DNA of 64,000 bases from Epilithonimonas tenax DSM 16811 (GTDB taxonomy: Bacteria; Bacteroidota; Bacteroidia; Flavobacteriales; Weeksellaceae). Location: assembly GCF_000428485.1 (NCBI RefSeq), contig NZ_AUAA01000010.1, positions 51,874 through 115,873 of the forward strand. Direction: 5' to 3'. The notes under the pieces are model-generated. The model did not search any database, was not told the origin of the DNA, and saw only the letters and a list, made by a program, of their open reading frames with translations. A program made the translations under genes and the position numbers. Positions 26,337-34,789 of this stretch are shown here, piece by piece; positions within the stretch are counted from its first letter, which is position 1, and each line of letters starts with the position of its first letter.

Positions 26337-26406
26337 TTTTGTTGAATCGTTAAATCGTAGAGCTGACAAGTCGGCTTCCATTTAACAAATTAACGATTTA
26401 ACAAAT
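26337..26406. repeat. Large inverted repeat between convergent genes
   Basis: TTTTGTTGAATCGTTAAAT (26337-26355) is matched in inverted orientation by AATTAACGATTTAACAAAT (26388-26406) at about 17 of 19 positions. The loop CGTAGAGCTGACAAGTCGGC is GC-richer than its surroundings. The right arm covers the stop codon of the AHSA1-type gene. It could serve as a bidirectional terminator or be a dispersed palindromic element. Confidence 0.6.
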
Positions 26407-26878
26407 CTTCCAGCTGATTCAGGCCCATTTTGAAGCCATCTTCGAAGCCCATTTCCAGCTGTTGCAGCATTTTTTCTTTGCTAGATACTTTGATATTGAC
26501 GGTTAGCTTTGTGCCTTCCTGCACACCCGTAAAGCCAAAAAGCCAACTTGTTGCGGGCATATTTTCGTCAATGATTCCTTTTTCATCAGAAAATTTACTT
26601 TCCTGATCAAAGCTTCTGTGTTGGTTGATCTCACCGTAATTCACAACACAAAACGCTTTTTCGCTATTTGGACCAACCATCGCGTAATGCCAGCTTCCGT
26701 TTTCCCGAAATTCCATTTGGATGGTTTCGCAATGCCAGGGTTTTGGTCCCCACCATTGATCGATCAATTCCGCTTGTGTAAAATATTCCCAGACGGTTGT
26801 TACATCTGCGGGGAAAACCTTCATTACGTAAATGCTTGTGGCATCAAGATCTGCATTAAAAATAATTTCTGAATTCAT
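26390..26878 (-). CDS. SRPBCC (AHSA1-type) ligand-binding domain protein
   Basis: The 162-residue protein has the START-like fold pattern of the AHSA1 family: IYVMKVFPADVTTVWEYFTQAELIDQWW, then GSWHYAMVGPN and a C-terminal helix MGFEDGFKMGLNQLEDLL. Such proteins bind hydrophobic ligands in a deep cavity, and many have no assigned ligand. It is monocistronic on the minus strand, its end lies in an inverted repeat, and 190 bases separate it from the divergent histidine kinase gene. Confidence 0.85.
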   Translation of the reverse strand: MNSEIIFNADLDATSIYVMKVFPADVTTVWEYFTQAELIDQWWGPKPWHCETIQMEFRENGSWHYAMVGPNSEKAFCVVNYGEINQHRSFDQESKFSDEKGIIDENMPATSWLFGFTGVQEGTKLTVNIKVSSKEKMLQQLEMGFEDGFKMGLNQLEDLLNR

Positions 26879-27068
26879 AGCGTTATCTATTTTTACAAAC
26901 TTAATTATAAAAAATCACACCAAACTTTTCTTATGGCAGCATTTTTGATATTCACAATAAAACGTTAAATCTGTCAATTTTAAGAAAAATTTAATAATTT
27001 CAAGGGTCTTTTTTTATGGAGACATTCTTAAAATCAGTAATTTTAACTTTTCAAAATTAAAATATTAT

Positions 27069-28610
27069 ATGAATAATAAATTCATTCCAATCATTTCTGT
27101 ATTTATGACCATATCGCTTATTGTGTTTGTCTCTTTGCAGTTGTATTGGATCAAAGAATTATACACCTCGCTGGAGCAGGATTTTTCTAACAAAGTGTAC
27201 TCAGCCTTAGAAACTTCTACTCAAAAAGTGAATCAGATCGAGGTTAATAAATATTGGAATGAGACCTATGGCGGTGTCGGAAAAGAGGTTCTTGCTTCTT
27301 CCAATCAGCCAACCAAAACATACATACAGCAAAGTTCTGACTCTGCAAACCGTTCTAATATCCTTTTTCAAACCAGTATTGTAGAGAAACAAAACATCCC
27401 AGTTTCTGCAAAAGGTGACACGCTTTATACGACGAAACTTTACAAAGATGAAGGTCAACTGAAGCTGAAAAGAAGCTCTCCGGAGCCGCTTACGACCAAT
27501 ATCAGCAGAGATATTGATAACAATTCTTTCCAAATGAAAGAGTTTGCAAGACTGAGCGCCACCAATCTGCCCATTGAAAAACGGGTTGACAACAGAGTTA
27601 TTGATTCTGTAATCAGTAAAGAATTAAAACTTAAAGGGATTGATACAAAATTCGGTTTTGGCGTCATTAATAAAAACAACAAACTAACGACTGTTGCCAA
27701 CAATATTTATCTGGATCAAAAGGACAAGACCAATTACACATATCCACTTTTCACAGACAGCAAGGACAGAACGCTTTATACCCTCGCCATCGTGTTTCCT
27801 AGGAAAGATTATTCCTTGGTAAAACATAATTTGCCGATGCTTTTGGGAACTTTCATCTCATTGCTGACGATTCTTGGGATTTATATTATTTCCATTAATT
27901 ATATGATGCGTCAGAAGAAAATTGCTGAGATCAAGACCGATTTTATCAATAATATGTCCCACGAGTTCAAGACACCTTTGGCTACCATTTCTGTGGCGGC
28001 AGACTCTCTCGCCAATGACAAGATCGCAACCAATCCGGACAAGGTGAAATATTACTCCGGACTCATCAAGCAGGAAAACCTGAGAATGAAGAAACAGGTA
28101 GAAACAGTTCTGAACATGTCCAAACTCGAACGCAACGAGATGCCGCTGCATTTGAAAGAAACCAACGTTCGTGAACTGATAAAAAGTGTTACAGAATCTT
28201 TCCGACTGATCGTAGATGAGAGAAATGGATCGCTGACAACGGATTTTAATGCCACGAAGTATCATTTTCTGGTGGATGAGTTTCACATCTCGAATGCCTT
28301 AATTAACCTCCTGGATAATGCCAACAAATATTCTCCTGAAACACCGGAAATAACGGTAAAAACAAGAAATGAAGCCAATTTCTACGTGATCGAAATTTCT
28401 GATAAAGGAATGGGAATGGATGCCATCAACAAAACTAAGATTTTCGAGAAATTCTTCCGTGAAGAAACAGGAAATATCCACAATGTTAAAGGACAGGGAC
28501 TTGGATTGTCTTACGTGAAAAAAATCATTGAAATCCATAAAGGGCAGATTTCCGTAGATGCGAACAAAGGGAAAGGAAGCACGTTTACAATCAAGCTACC
28601 GATGGTTTAA
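27069..28610 (+). CDS. Membrane sensor histidine kinase
   Basis: This is the sensor half of a two-component system. The 513 residues contain TM1 (about 7-27), an extracytoplasmic region of about 225 residues without a recognised ligand domain, TM2 (about 257-279), the HisKA phosphoacceptor His298 in NNMSHEFKTPLATIS, and the HATPase domain with NLLDNANKYSP (N box), DKGMGMD (G1) and GQGLGLSYVKK (G2). No HAMP domain is obvious. The cognate OmpR-type regulator gene follows after 93 bases. Confidence 0.95.
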   Translation: MNNKFIPIISVFMTISLIVFVSLQLYWIKELYTSLEQDFSNKVYSALETSTQKVNQIEVNKYWNETYGGVGKEVLASSNQPTKTYIQQSSDSANRSNILFQTSIVEKQNIPVSAKGDTLYTTKLYKDEGQLKLKRSSPEPLTTNISRDIDNNSFQMKEFARLSATNLPIEKRVDNRVIDSVISKELKLKGIDTKFGFGVINKNNKLTTVANNIYLDQKDKTNYTYPLFTDSKDRTLYTLAIVFPRKDYSLVKHNLPMLLGTFISLLTILGIYIISINYMMRQKKIAEIKTDFINNMSHEFKTPLATISVAADSLANDKIATNPDKVKYYSGLIKQENLRMKKQVETVLNMSKLERNEMPLHLKETNVRELIKSVTESFRLIVDERNGSLTTDFNATKYHFLVDEFHISNALINLLDNANKYSPETPEITVKTRNEANFYVIEISDKGMGMDAINKTKIFEKFFREETGNIHNVKGQGLGLSYVKKIIEIHKGQISVDANKGKGSTFTIKLPMV

Positions 28611-28688
28611 AACATCAATGATACATGATGGTTTATCAACGCTTATAAAAATCAATCATCATCTATCTCCGATCAATTATTAATCAAA
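28611..28688. repeat. ATCAAT/GATAA-rich low-complexity spacer
   Basis: The spacer between the kinase and regulator genes is made of recurring ATGATACATGATGG, TTATCAAC, ATCAATCATCATC and ATCAATTATTAATC words, similar to the boundary repeats elsewhere in the window. No terminator is visible, so kinase and regulator are probably cotranscribed. Confidence 0.4.
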
Positions 28689-28703
28689 TTAAAAATTAAA
28701 AAT

Positions 28704-29396
28704 ATGAGTAATAGAATATTATTAGTAGAAGACGACCAGAGTTTTGGCGCCGTTCTGAAAGACTACCTTACGATAAACAACTTCGAGGTTACATTGGCAA
28801 CTGACGGAGAAATGGGACTGAAAGAGTTTACAGAAAAAGAATTCGACATCTGCATCTTTGATGTCATGATGCCAAAAAAAGACGGATTTTCTCTGGCAGA
28901 AGATGTGAAGAAAATAGATAAAAATACACCCATCATATTCCTGACCGCCCGAAATCTACGTGAAGACATCCTGAAAGGTTACCAAATAGGTGCAGATGAT
29001 TACATCACAAAGCCATTTGATACGGAGCTTCTGCTGTACAAGATCAAAGCCATTCTACAGCGAAGTGCCGTTCTGGAAAATGAAGATCAGGAACAATTCA
29101 AGATCAGTAATATTTTCTTTGATTCTATGCTGAGACAACTTCGCGTGAATGAAAATGACTACAAACTGTCACCTAAAGAAAATGAACTTCTGAAACTGCT
29201 TTGCATCCATAGAAACGACTTTATGCCGAGAGATCTTGCATTGAGAAAGATTTGGAAAAAAGAGAATTACTTCACCGCACGAAGTATGGATGTGTACATC
29301 GCCAAGCTGAGAAAACTACTGAAAGAAGATGACGGATTAGAAATCATCAACGTTCACGGAGAAGGTTTCCGATTGTTGGTAAAAAACCCTCAGTAA
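28704..29396 (+). CDS. OmpR-family response regulator
   Basis: The 230-residue DNA-binding regulator has the receiver domain with the acidic pair Glu9/Asp10 (LLVEDD), phosphoacceptor Asp53 (IFDVMMPKKDG), Thr81 and Lys103 (ITKPF). The C-terminal winged helix follows (KLSPKENELLKLLCIHRND, MDVYIAKLRKLLKEDD, EIINVHGEGFRL). It is paired with the upstream kinase. The signal and target genes cannot be read from the sequence; the adjacent divergent gene encodes an L,D-transpeptidase, so envelope control is possible but speculative. Confidence 0.95.
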   Translation: MSNRILLVEDDQSFGAVLKDYLTINNFEVTLATDGEMGLKEFTEKEFDICIFDVMMPKKDGFSLAEDVKKIDKNTPIIFLTARNLREDILKGYQIGADDYITKPFDTELLLYKIKAILQRSAVLENEDQEQFKISNIFFDSMLRQLRVNENDYKLSPKENELLKLLCIHRNDFMPRDLALRKIWKKENYFTARSMDVYIAKLRKLLKEDDGLEIINVHGEGFRLLVKNPQ

Positions 29397-29404
29397 AAAA
29401 ATAT

Positions 29405-29433
29405 CCCTTCAGAAAATTCTGAAGGGACTTTTT
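29405..29433 (+). terminator. Terminator of the two-component operon
   Basis: CCCTTCAGA (29405-29413) and TCTGAAGGG (29418-29426) form a perfect stem with a four-base loop, followed by ACTTTTTG. It lies eight bases after the regulator stop codon and between convergent genes. Confidence 0.85.
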
Positions 29434-29479
29434 GTCTATATTACATTATACTTTTTAGATGATACAGTGTAAAATAAAA

Positions 29480-30274
29480 TTAATTCGTAGCCATTTTCTG
29501 CTCTGGCGCATTTAGGATCTGGTCTTTTTGCGCACTACCTTTCAGCCATTCTGAACTTGAAAGATAATTCTGATCAGGATAATAAATAAACAGACATGTT
29601 CTGTCTTTGATGGTATTGATAATTGGCTGAGCCAGCTCTCTTGGAATCGCGGGGCAACCCCAGCTTCTTCCCAAGCGTTTTTCAGCTTTGATAAAATCTT
29701 CACTCACATAATGGGCACCGTGCATCACAATACACCTTTCCAAAGCCGCATCATTATAACCTTTGTCCATCCCGAATAATCTCAAAGAATAACCATTATC
29801 ACCTTCATAAGTCTGTTCTGTAATGTAGAAGCCAAGACTAGACTGGTGGGAATCTTCGGTATTGGAAAAATTCATTGCAAACTCTTCGCCCGTTCCTTTC
29901 CCGTGAGCAACCAGGGAATTAAACAGTAATTTTTTCTCACCGGTATCAACAACCCAAAGGCGCTTTTTGTTGGAAGAAAGACTAAAATCACAAACCGAAA
30001 GCAGATGTGCTGTCGGTTCCAATTTACCGGATTTTTTCAAATTTTGGAATCCTAAAAATGCTTTTTCAAAGACTTCAAAATTTAATTTTTCTCCTTCAAA
30101 CTGTAGATTCTTGTACACTTCTTCCGCCTCATTGGCTGGTTCGGAATTCTTTTTAGGACTTAGTTTGACTTCCTTTATTGTGATCGCCGTCTCAGGTAGA
30201 TTCTCGGAACCCGATGGATAAAACGAGGTGGTGATCAAATAAAACAATCCTAATAACAGTGGAAATCTCTTCAT
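29480..30274 (-). CDS. Murein L,D-transpeptidase catalytic-domain (YkuD_2) family protein
   Basis: The 264-residue protein has an N-terminal hydrophobic signal or anchor, a Pro/Lys/Glu-rich linker, and a C-terminal L,D-transpeptidase-like domain. The catalytic Cys207 is in RSWGCPAIP with His185 and His188 in MHGAHYV, and the fold-typical GKGTGEEFAM lies upstream. This branch is common in Bacteroidota and presumably acts on peptidoglycan cross-links in the periplasm. A TAATTTTG box on - at 30309-30316 may be its -7 promoter element, but a properly spaced TTG is not seen. Confidence 0.85.
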   Translation of the reverse strand: MKRFPLLLGLFYLITTSFYPSGSENLPETAITIKEVKLSPKKNSEPANEAEEVYKNLQFEGEKLNFEVFEKAFLGFQNLKKSGKLEPTAHLLSVCDFSLSSNKKRLWVVDTGEKKLLFNSLVAHGKGTGEEFAMNFSNTEDSHQSSLGFYITEQTYEGDNGYSLRLFGMDKGYNDAALERCIVMHGAHYVSEDFIKAEKRLGRSWGCPAIPRELAQPIINTIKDRTCLFIYYPDQNYLSSSEWLKGSAQKDQILNAPEQKMATN

Positions 30275-30516
30275 AAATGATCTATATTATATGTATTTTT
30301 TGGTGGAACAAAATTACAATTATATCATTTTCAACACGTTAATACAAACTCTTTTAACAGTTCTTTGGGAAACTTTAACTCAAAATAATAAATTCTGAAG
30401 CCTTTTTTTTAAGATTTATTTATGATAAATAATGATTTCGTACATAACCGGAAATTTTCAATTGATCCATAAAAACGATTTTTAAAGTGATAAATTGCGT
30501 TATAAAATTTTCGGTT

Positions 30517-31278
30517 ATGTCAACACTCAAGATCGCCGGTATCAATCTGGATATCACTTGGAAGAATAAAGAACAGAATTTCAGAAAGATAGAGAACGCA
30601 TTTTCGTCCACAGAAGCGGCTATTTTTCTGCTTCCAGAAATGTTTTCCACCGGATTTTGTATGGAAGCTGATGAAGTTGCGGACAGACATCTGGAAACGT
30701 TGTACTGGATGCAATCTTTTGCTAAATCAAAAAATTCGGCCGTTGCAGGTAGTGCTTCTGTAGAGGAAAATGGCAAATTCTACAACCGTTTCTATTTCGT
30801 TTTTCCAGACGGCAGCTTTGAACATTACGACAAAAGACATTTGTTTTCCTATTCTGGAGAAGACAAAATCTACACCGCTGGAACAGAAAGAAAAATCATA
30901 GAATACAAGGGATTTAAAATTCTTTTGCAGGTTTGTTTTGATTTGCGTTTTCCTGTTTTTTCCAGAAATCAGGATGATTATGACGCCGTTCTTTATATTG
31001 CCAACTGGCCAAATTCCAGAGTTGAAGCGTGGAAATCTTTGTTGAAAGCGAGGTCAATTGAGAATCAAGCGTTTCTTTTTGGACTGAACAGGATTGGAAT
31101 TGATGGCTATAAGCTTGATTATAAAGAAAGTTCTTTGGTTTATTTCCCGGACGGAAGAGAAATTTCCGACCGAGAAAACAATGTTATTATTGCTGAATGG
31201 AATCTGGAAGAATTAAAAGAATTTCGGAGTAAATTTCCGTTTTTGAATGAAAGAGATGGGTTTGAGATTATTACTTAG
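30517..31278 (+). CDS. Nitrilase family amidohydrolase (omega-amidase-like)
   Basis: The start is ATG 30517, since the nitrilase fold begins at TLKIAGINLDITW; an upstream start at 30487 is not supported. The 253-residue enzyme has the triad Glu41 (LLPEMFSTGF), Lys106 (YDKRHLFSYSGED) and Cys140 (LLQVCFDLRFPVFSRN). This set and the length fit the YafV/omega-amidase branch, which hydrolyses alpha-ketoglutaramate and alpha-ketosuccinamate in repair of glutamine-transaminase products. The enzyme is cytoplasmic. The exact substrate is inference. Confidence 0.9.
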   Translation: MSTLKIAGINLDITWKNKEQNFRKIENAFSSTEAAIFLLPEMFSTGFCMEADEVADRHLETLYWMQSFAKSKNSAVAGSASVEENGKFYNRFYFVFPDGSFEHYDKRHLFSYSGEDKIYTAGTERKIIEYKGFKILLQVCFDLRFPVFSRNQDDYDAVLYIANWPNSRVEAWKSLLKARSIENQAFLFGLNRIGIDGYKLDYKESSLVYFPDGREISDRENNVIIAEWNLEELKEFRSKFPFLNERDGFEIIT

Positions 31279-31299
31279 TTTTGTAAAAAACTTTAATCA

Positions 31300-32121
31300 A
31301 TGAAAAACATTTTTACGTTATTCTTTTTAAGCCTTATATTATTTTCTTGCTCAAGAGATAATGAGGATGAAATTTTCGAAAATAATGAGCCATTAATTAC
31401 CAAAATGAGTAGCCTTGTCTTATATTCAGGTTTTATATTTAATAATAATGTAGACCTAAATGTTTATTTTCAATATGATAATGACAAGCGTTTAACAAGA
31501 AAAACGGGAGGATTATTACCTGTTTCTGGCTCAACAGGATTTGGTGGCTCCTTTTCAGATAAAGTCTATACAACTTTGGTTTATAGTGGAAATACGGTCT
31601 TAATAGAAAATTTTTCATCATCGCCTGATTTTACAGTTCCAAAAAATTCTAAATATTTTATTTTGAATAATAGTAACCAAATTTCTGAAAGAGAATTTGA
31701 AGACGGACACGAATACAATTACAAAAAACAACAATACAAATATGAATCTGGTAAATTAACAGAGATAATTACAACTCTACCAAAAATGCCATTTTTTCCT
31801 CCAGATGACTATATTCCAACATATTTAGAAAAATTCTATTATGACTCAAATGGCAATCTAACTAAGTCTGAATACATTTTCCAAAAAGATGGAGTGAACA
31901 CTAATGAGAAAACAGTTCGTACTTTCGAAGATTACGACAATTCTTATAATCCTTGGAAAAGATTATATCTTTTGGATGAGTTTTTCTATCGTTCGATTTC
32001 TAAAAATAATTTTAGGAAATACAAAGAAATTAAGTATGATTATTATGGAAATATAACTTCAACTACACTCAGAGATTGGACTTTTAATTATGATTCTAAT
32101 GGAAATATTATAATTAATTAG
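31300..32121 (+). CDS. Lipoprotein with YD-type repeats
   Basis: The 273-residue protein has a lipoprotein signal ending ILFSCSRDN. Its mature part contains repeats of the form YDSNGNLTK, YDYYGNITS and YDSNGNII, a short version of the RHS/YD motif, with poorly conserved sequence between. The protein is AT-rich. Similar flavobacterial lipoproteins have no known role. Its 3' end overlaps the convergent thioredoxin gene by eight bases. Confidence 0.75.
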   Translation: MKNIFTLFFLSLILFSCSRDNEDEIFENNEPLITKMSSLVLYSGFIFNNNVDLNVYFQYDNDKRLTRKTGGLLPVSGSTGFGGSFSDKVYTTLVYSGNTVLIENFSSSPDFTVPKNSKYFILNNSNQISEREFEDGHEYNYKKQQYKYESGKLTEIITTLPKMPFFPPDDYIPTYLEKFYYDSNGNLTKSEYIFQKDGVNTNEKTVRTFEDYDNSYNPWKRLYLLDEFFYRSISKNNFRKYKEIKYDYYGNITSTTLRDWTFNYDSNGNIIIN

Positions 32122-32416
32122 AATAGCCCTCCAGCAACCCAACCAAAGAATTAACATCGTGAACACCGCTTTCCTTCCAAAGCATTTCTCCATTCTTGAA
32201 AACAGCTAAAGTAGGAACACCTCGCACATTATATTCATTAGCGATTGACGGAAACTGATCAATATCTATTTTAACAATTCTGGCTTTATCGCCGACTTGC
32301 TCTTTTACAGAATTCAAAACGGAAGACTGCACTTTGCAAGGCTGACACCAAGTTGCAAAAAAATCAATAAGAACGGGACGTTCAGATTGTATAAGTTCCT
32401 GAAATTTTTGAGACAT
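32114..32416 (-). CDS. Thioredoxin with CQPC active site
   Basis: The 100-residue thioredoxin-fold protein has no signal peptide. It has the redox motif TWCQPC (Cys24, Cys27), where classical thioredoxin has WCGPC, and the cis-Pro in GVPTL (Pro68). Gln in the second variable position should shift the redox potential and partner choice (inference). It follows the MBL-fold/rhodanese gene on the same strand with an 87-base gap, so the two may act together in thiol or persulfide chemistry. Confidence 0.9.
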   Translation of the reverse strand: MSQKFQELIQSERPVLIDFFATWCQPCKVQSSVLNSVKEQVGDKARIVKIDIDQFPSIANEYNVRGVPTLAVFKNGEMLWKESGVHDVNSLVGLLEGYSN

Positions 32417-32420
32417 AATC

Positions 32421-32445
32421 TTAGGTTTTAGAAGTTAGGTTTTAG
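32421..32445 (-). repeat. TTAGGTTTTAG direct repeat before the thioredoxin gene
   Basis: TTAGGTTTTAG occurs twice (32421-32431 and 32435-32445) with three bases between. It lies just upstream of the thioredoxin start codon on the minus strand, in the leader region, much as the ATCTAA tract lies before sufS. Confidence 0.5.
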
Positions 32446-32464
32446 GTATTTGTAATTTTTGTTT

Positions 32465-32493
32465 GACTTTGTCAGGCTGAGGTTCTCGAAGTC
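32465..32493. repeat. REP-like palindrome (GACTT...AAGTC)
   Basis: GACTTTGTCAGGCTGAGG is followed by TTCTCGAAGTC. The ends GACTT and AAGTC pair, and the GTCAGGCTGAG word resembles a palindromic element, GTCAGGCTGAGCGGAGTCGAA (split), that I know from intergenic regions of many bacteria. It lies between the thioredoxin and MBL/rhodanese genes. Confidence 0.5.
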
Positions 32494-32503
32494 CATCCAA
32501 ACT

Positions 32504-33913
32504 CTATAAAGTTTTTGTCTGACAAACAAAATTACTCGTCGGAATATTATCGAATTTCTTGATGGAATTGAAACCGCCTTCAATTTCCGTAAAGTTTCTA
32601 TAACCTCTGGACTGCAAAATACTGGCCGCAATCATACTTCTGTAACCGCCAGCACAATGGATGTAGAAATGCTCAGAATTATCGATTGAATTCACCCAAT
32701 CATTAATATAAGCCAAAGGTTTGCTGTAAGCTTCATCGATGTGTTCTGCTTCGTATTCGGTTTCTTTTCTGACATCGATCACTTTTTGTCCTACAACATA
32801 GTCAGTCACAAACTGTTCGGCAGAAATTCTTTCGACCTCATCTGTTTCTTTACCAGAATTCTTCCAACGTTCAAAACCGCCGTCTAAAAACCCAACCACG
32901 TTATCGAATCCTACTCTACTTAGTCTGGTAATGACTTCTTCTTCTGTTCCGAGATCAGAAACCAAAATAATAGGCTGCTGTACATCCACAATCATCGCGC
33001 CCACCCAAGGGGCAAAATCACCTTTGAGTCCGATGTTTATTGAGTTCGGGACAAAACCCTTATGGAAATCTGCCGCACTTCTCGTATCCAAGATCAAGGC
33101 GCCCGTTTCTTCAACCGCTGTTTCAAAATCTTCTACTGAGATGGGATTATTTCCTTTTTTAAGCACTTTTTCGAAACTTTCATAGCCACCTTTGTTCAGG
33201 GCAACATTCATCCCAAAATATTTTGGTGGCGCCGTCAACCCATCCAGAACCTCAGCAATAAAACTTGCTTTAGTTGGCTGATTGAGCGCGTAATTCGTCT
33301 TTTTCTGATTCCCCAAAGTGTCCACCGTTTCTTTCTGCATATTCTTTCCACAGGCAGAACCAGCGCCGTGAGCGGGATACACGGTGATAGAATCATCTAA
33401 AGGCAAGATCTTGCTGTGAAGGCTTTCGTACAACATTCCGGCAAGATCCTCTTCTGTAATCTCCCCTGCTTTTTGTGCCAGATCTGGTCTGCCAACGTCG
33501 CCCAGGAATAAGGTATCACCAGAGAAAATGGCTGTTTCTTTTCCGCGCTCATCTATCAAAAGATAAGTTGAACTTTCAAGCGTATGACCTGGCGTGTGAA
33601 GTACTTTTATTTTGATTTTTCCTACGTCGAAGATTTGTTCATCTTCCGCAATAACAGCCTCAAATTCTGGCTTTGCCGTTGGTCCGTAAACGATTGGCGC
33701 ACCAGTTTTTTTAGATAGATCCAAATGTCCGGAAACAAAATCTGCGTGGAAATGGGTCTCAAAAATATATTTGAGTGTGACCTGGTCTTTTTCCAAACGC
33801 TCCAGATATGGTTTGATCTCTCTCAGCGGATCTATGATGGCTGCTTCGTTTTCGGAAACAATGTAGTACGCACCCTGCGCAAGACATCCGGTATATATTT
33901 GCTCGATTTTCAT
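32504..33913 (-). CDS. MBL-fold hydrolase with two rhodanese domains (persulfide dioxygenase-like)
   Basis: The start is ATG 33913; a TTG six bases earlier is less likely. The 469-residue protein has an N-terminal metallo-beta-lactamase domain with THFHAD (His54, His56, Asp58), His110, Asp133 and His182, the metal ligands of the glyoxalase-II/ETHE1 group. The first rhodanese domain (about 265-355) has lost its Cys (Asp320 region), while the second (about 365-455) keeps Cys420 in HCAGGYRS. Such fusions oxidise or move glutathione or low-molecular-weight persulfide sulfur. The thioredoxin gene next to it supports sulfane-sulfur handling (inference). Confidence 0.88.
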   Translation of the reverse strand: MKIEQIYTGCLAQGAYYIVSENEAAIIDPLREIKPYLERLEKDQVTLKYIFETHFHADFVSGHLDLSKKTGAPIVYGPTAKPEFEAVIAEDEQIFDVGKIKIKVLHTPGHTLESSTYLLIDERGKETAIFSGDTLFLGDVGRPDLAQKAGEITEEDLAGMLYESLHSKILPLDDSITVYPAHGAGSACGKNMQKETVDTLGNQKKTNYALNQPTKASFIAEVLDGLTAPPKYFGMNVALNKGGYESFEKVLKKGNNPISVEDFETAVEETGALILDTRSAADFHKGFVPNSINIGLKGDFAPWVGAMIVDVQQPIILVSDLGTEEEVITRLSRVGFDNVVGFLDGGFERWKNSGKETDEVERISAEQFVTDYVVGQKVIDVRKETEYEAEHIDEAYSKPLAYINDWVNSIDNSEHFYIHCAGGYRSMIAASILQSRGYRNFTEIEGGFNSIKKFDNIPTSNFVCQTKTL

Positions 33914-34125
33914 TGTCAATCAGTAGATTATATTCAAAATTCTGGTGTGAATTTTATTTTAAAGCTTTTGTGAATACAAATATGAGACTATTTGGAATAA
34001 CTGTAAATAATTTTCGACTGATATTATTTATGATCTCGATTTAAAATTAAACAAATGCTTAATTTTATTTTGAAAAGAACATTAACTTTTGTCAAAACTA
34101 TTCAGAAACTTATATCATTTAAAAG

Positions 34126-34614
34126 CTATTTTATGAGCGCCCAGATGCCTACTCCCACAGCCACATAAGCTACCACCGTGATGATATCTGCCGTTGGTTG
34201 GGAGAATCGTCTTTCCGTAATGGTACTTTGGTTGATTTGGTTTTTGTGAAATTTGAGGATCTTTGTAGGTTTATGAATAACGTGTGCTACCAAAGTGTCA
34301 CTCTCCCATTTGTCAACCTGTATTTTATAAGGTCTGCCGCCTGCTTCTATTTTAAAGTATTTATTAGCCTCCAGTTTTTCCTCTATATTCGCCGGTTGAG
34401 TTGGGCTATTATCTTTTTTAGTCACAGATCTTCTGGGACTTTTGGACTGATTTTTTGCTTGCTGCGAAGCGTTGGCCTTTCCTGCTGCATCATTAGAGTC
34501 AGCCTCAGATTTTTGCAATTCTTGTGCAGTAGTCTCTTTTTCAGACTTTGCCCTGTAGGTGTAACAGCTTATTAAAGAAAATGATATGATAAGGAGATAA
34601 AGATAATTTTTCAT
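34126..34614 (-). CDS. Small lipoprotein with C-terminal membrane segment
   Basis: The 162-residue protein has a lipoprotein signal ending SLISCYTYR, a Ser/Lys/Asn-rich linker, a compact domain (KYFKIEAGGRPYKIQVDKWE and so on) and a final hydrophobic stretch VVAYVAVGVGIWALI. The domain layout resembles the lipoprotein at 40099-40431, suggesting paralogy. The function is unknown. The 212 bases between it and the MBL/rhodanese gene show nothing I can name. Confidence 0.7.
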   Translation of the reverse strand: MKNYLYLLIISFSLISCYTYRAKSEKETTAQELQKSEADSNDAAGKANASQQAKNQSKSPRRSVTKKDNSPTQPANIEEKLEANKYFKIEAGGRPYKIQVDKWESDTLVAHVIHKPTKILKFHKNQINQSTITERRFSQPTADIITVVAYVAVGVGIWALIK

Positions 34615-34789
34615 TAGCCAAATTTAAGAATTAAACGGATTATTTTTAAATTTCTTTTGAGGCAACAGCAAGTTTGCCAAAATCCAATAACAAAAGGCTT
34701 TAAAAGAGAAAAACCGCAAGAATACAGCTCGGATCTATCTCTTATTCTCACAATTAATTTCGTATTTTAGCGCTTCTAAAATCAGAACT

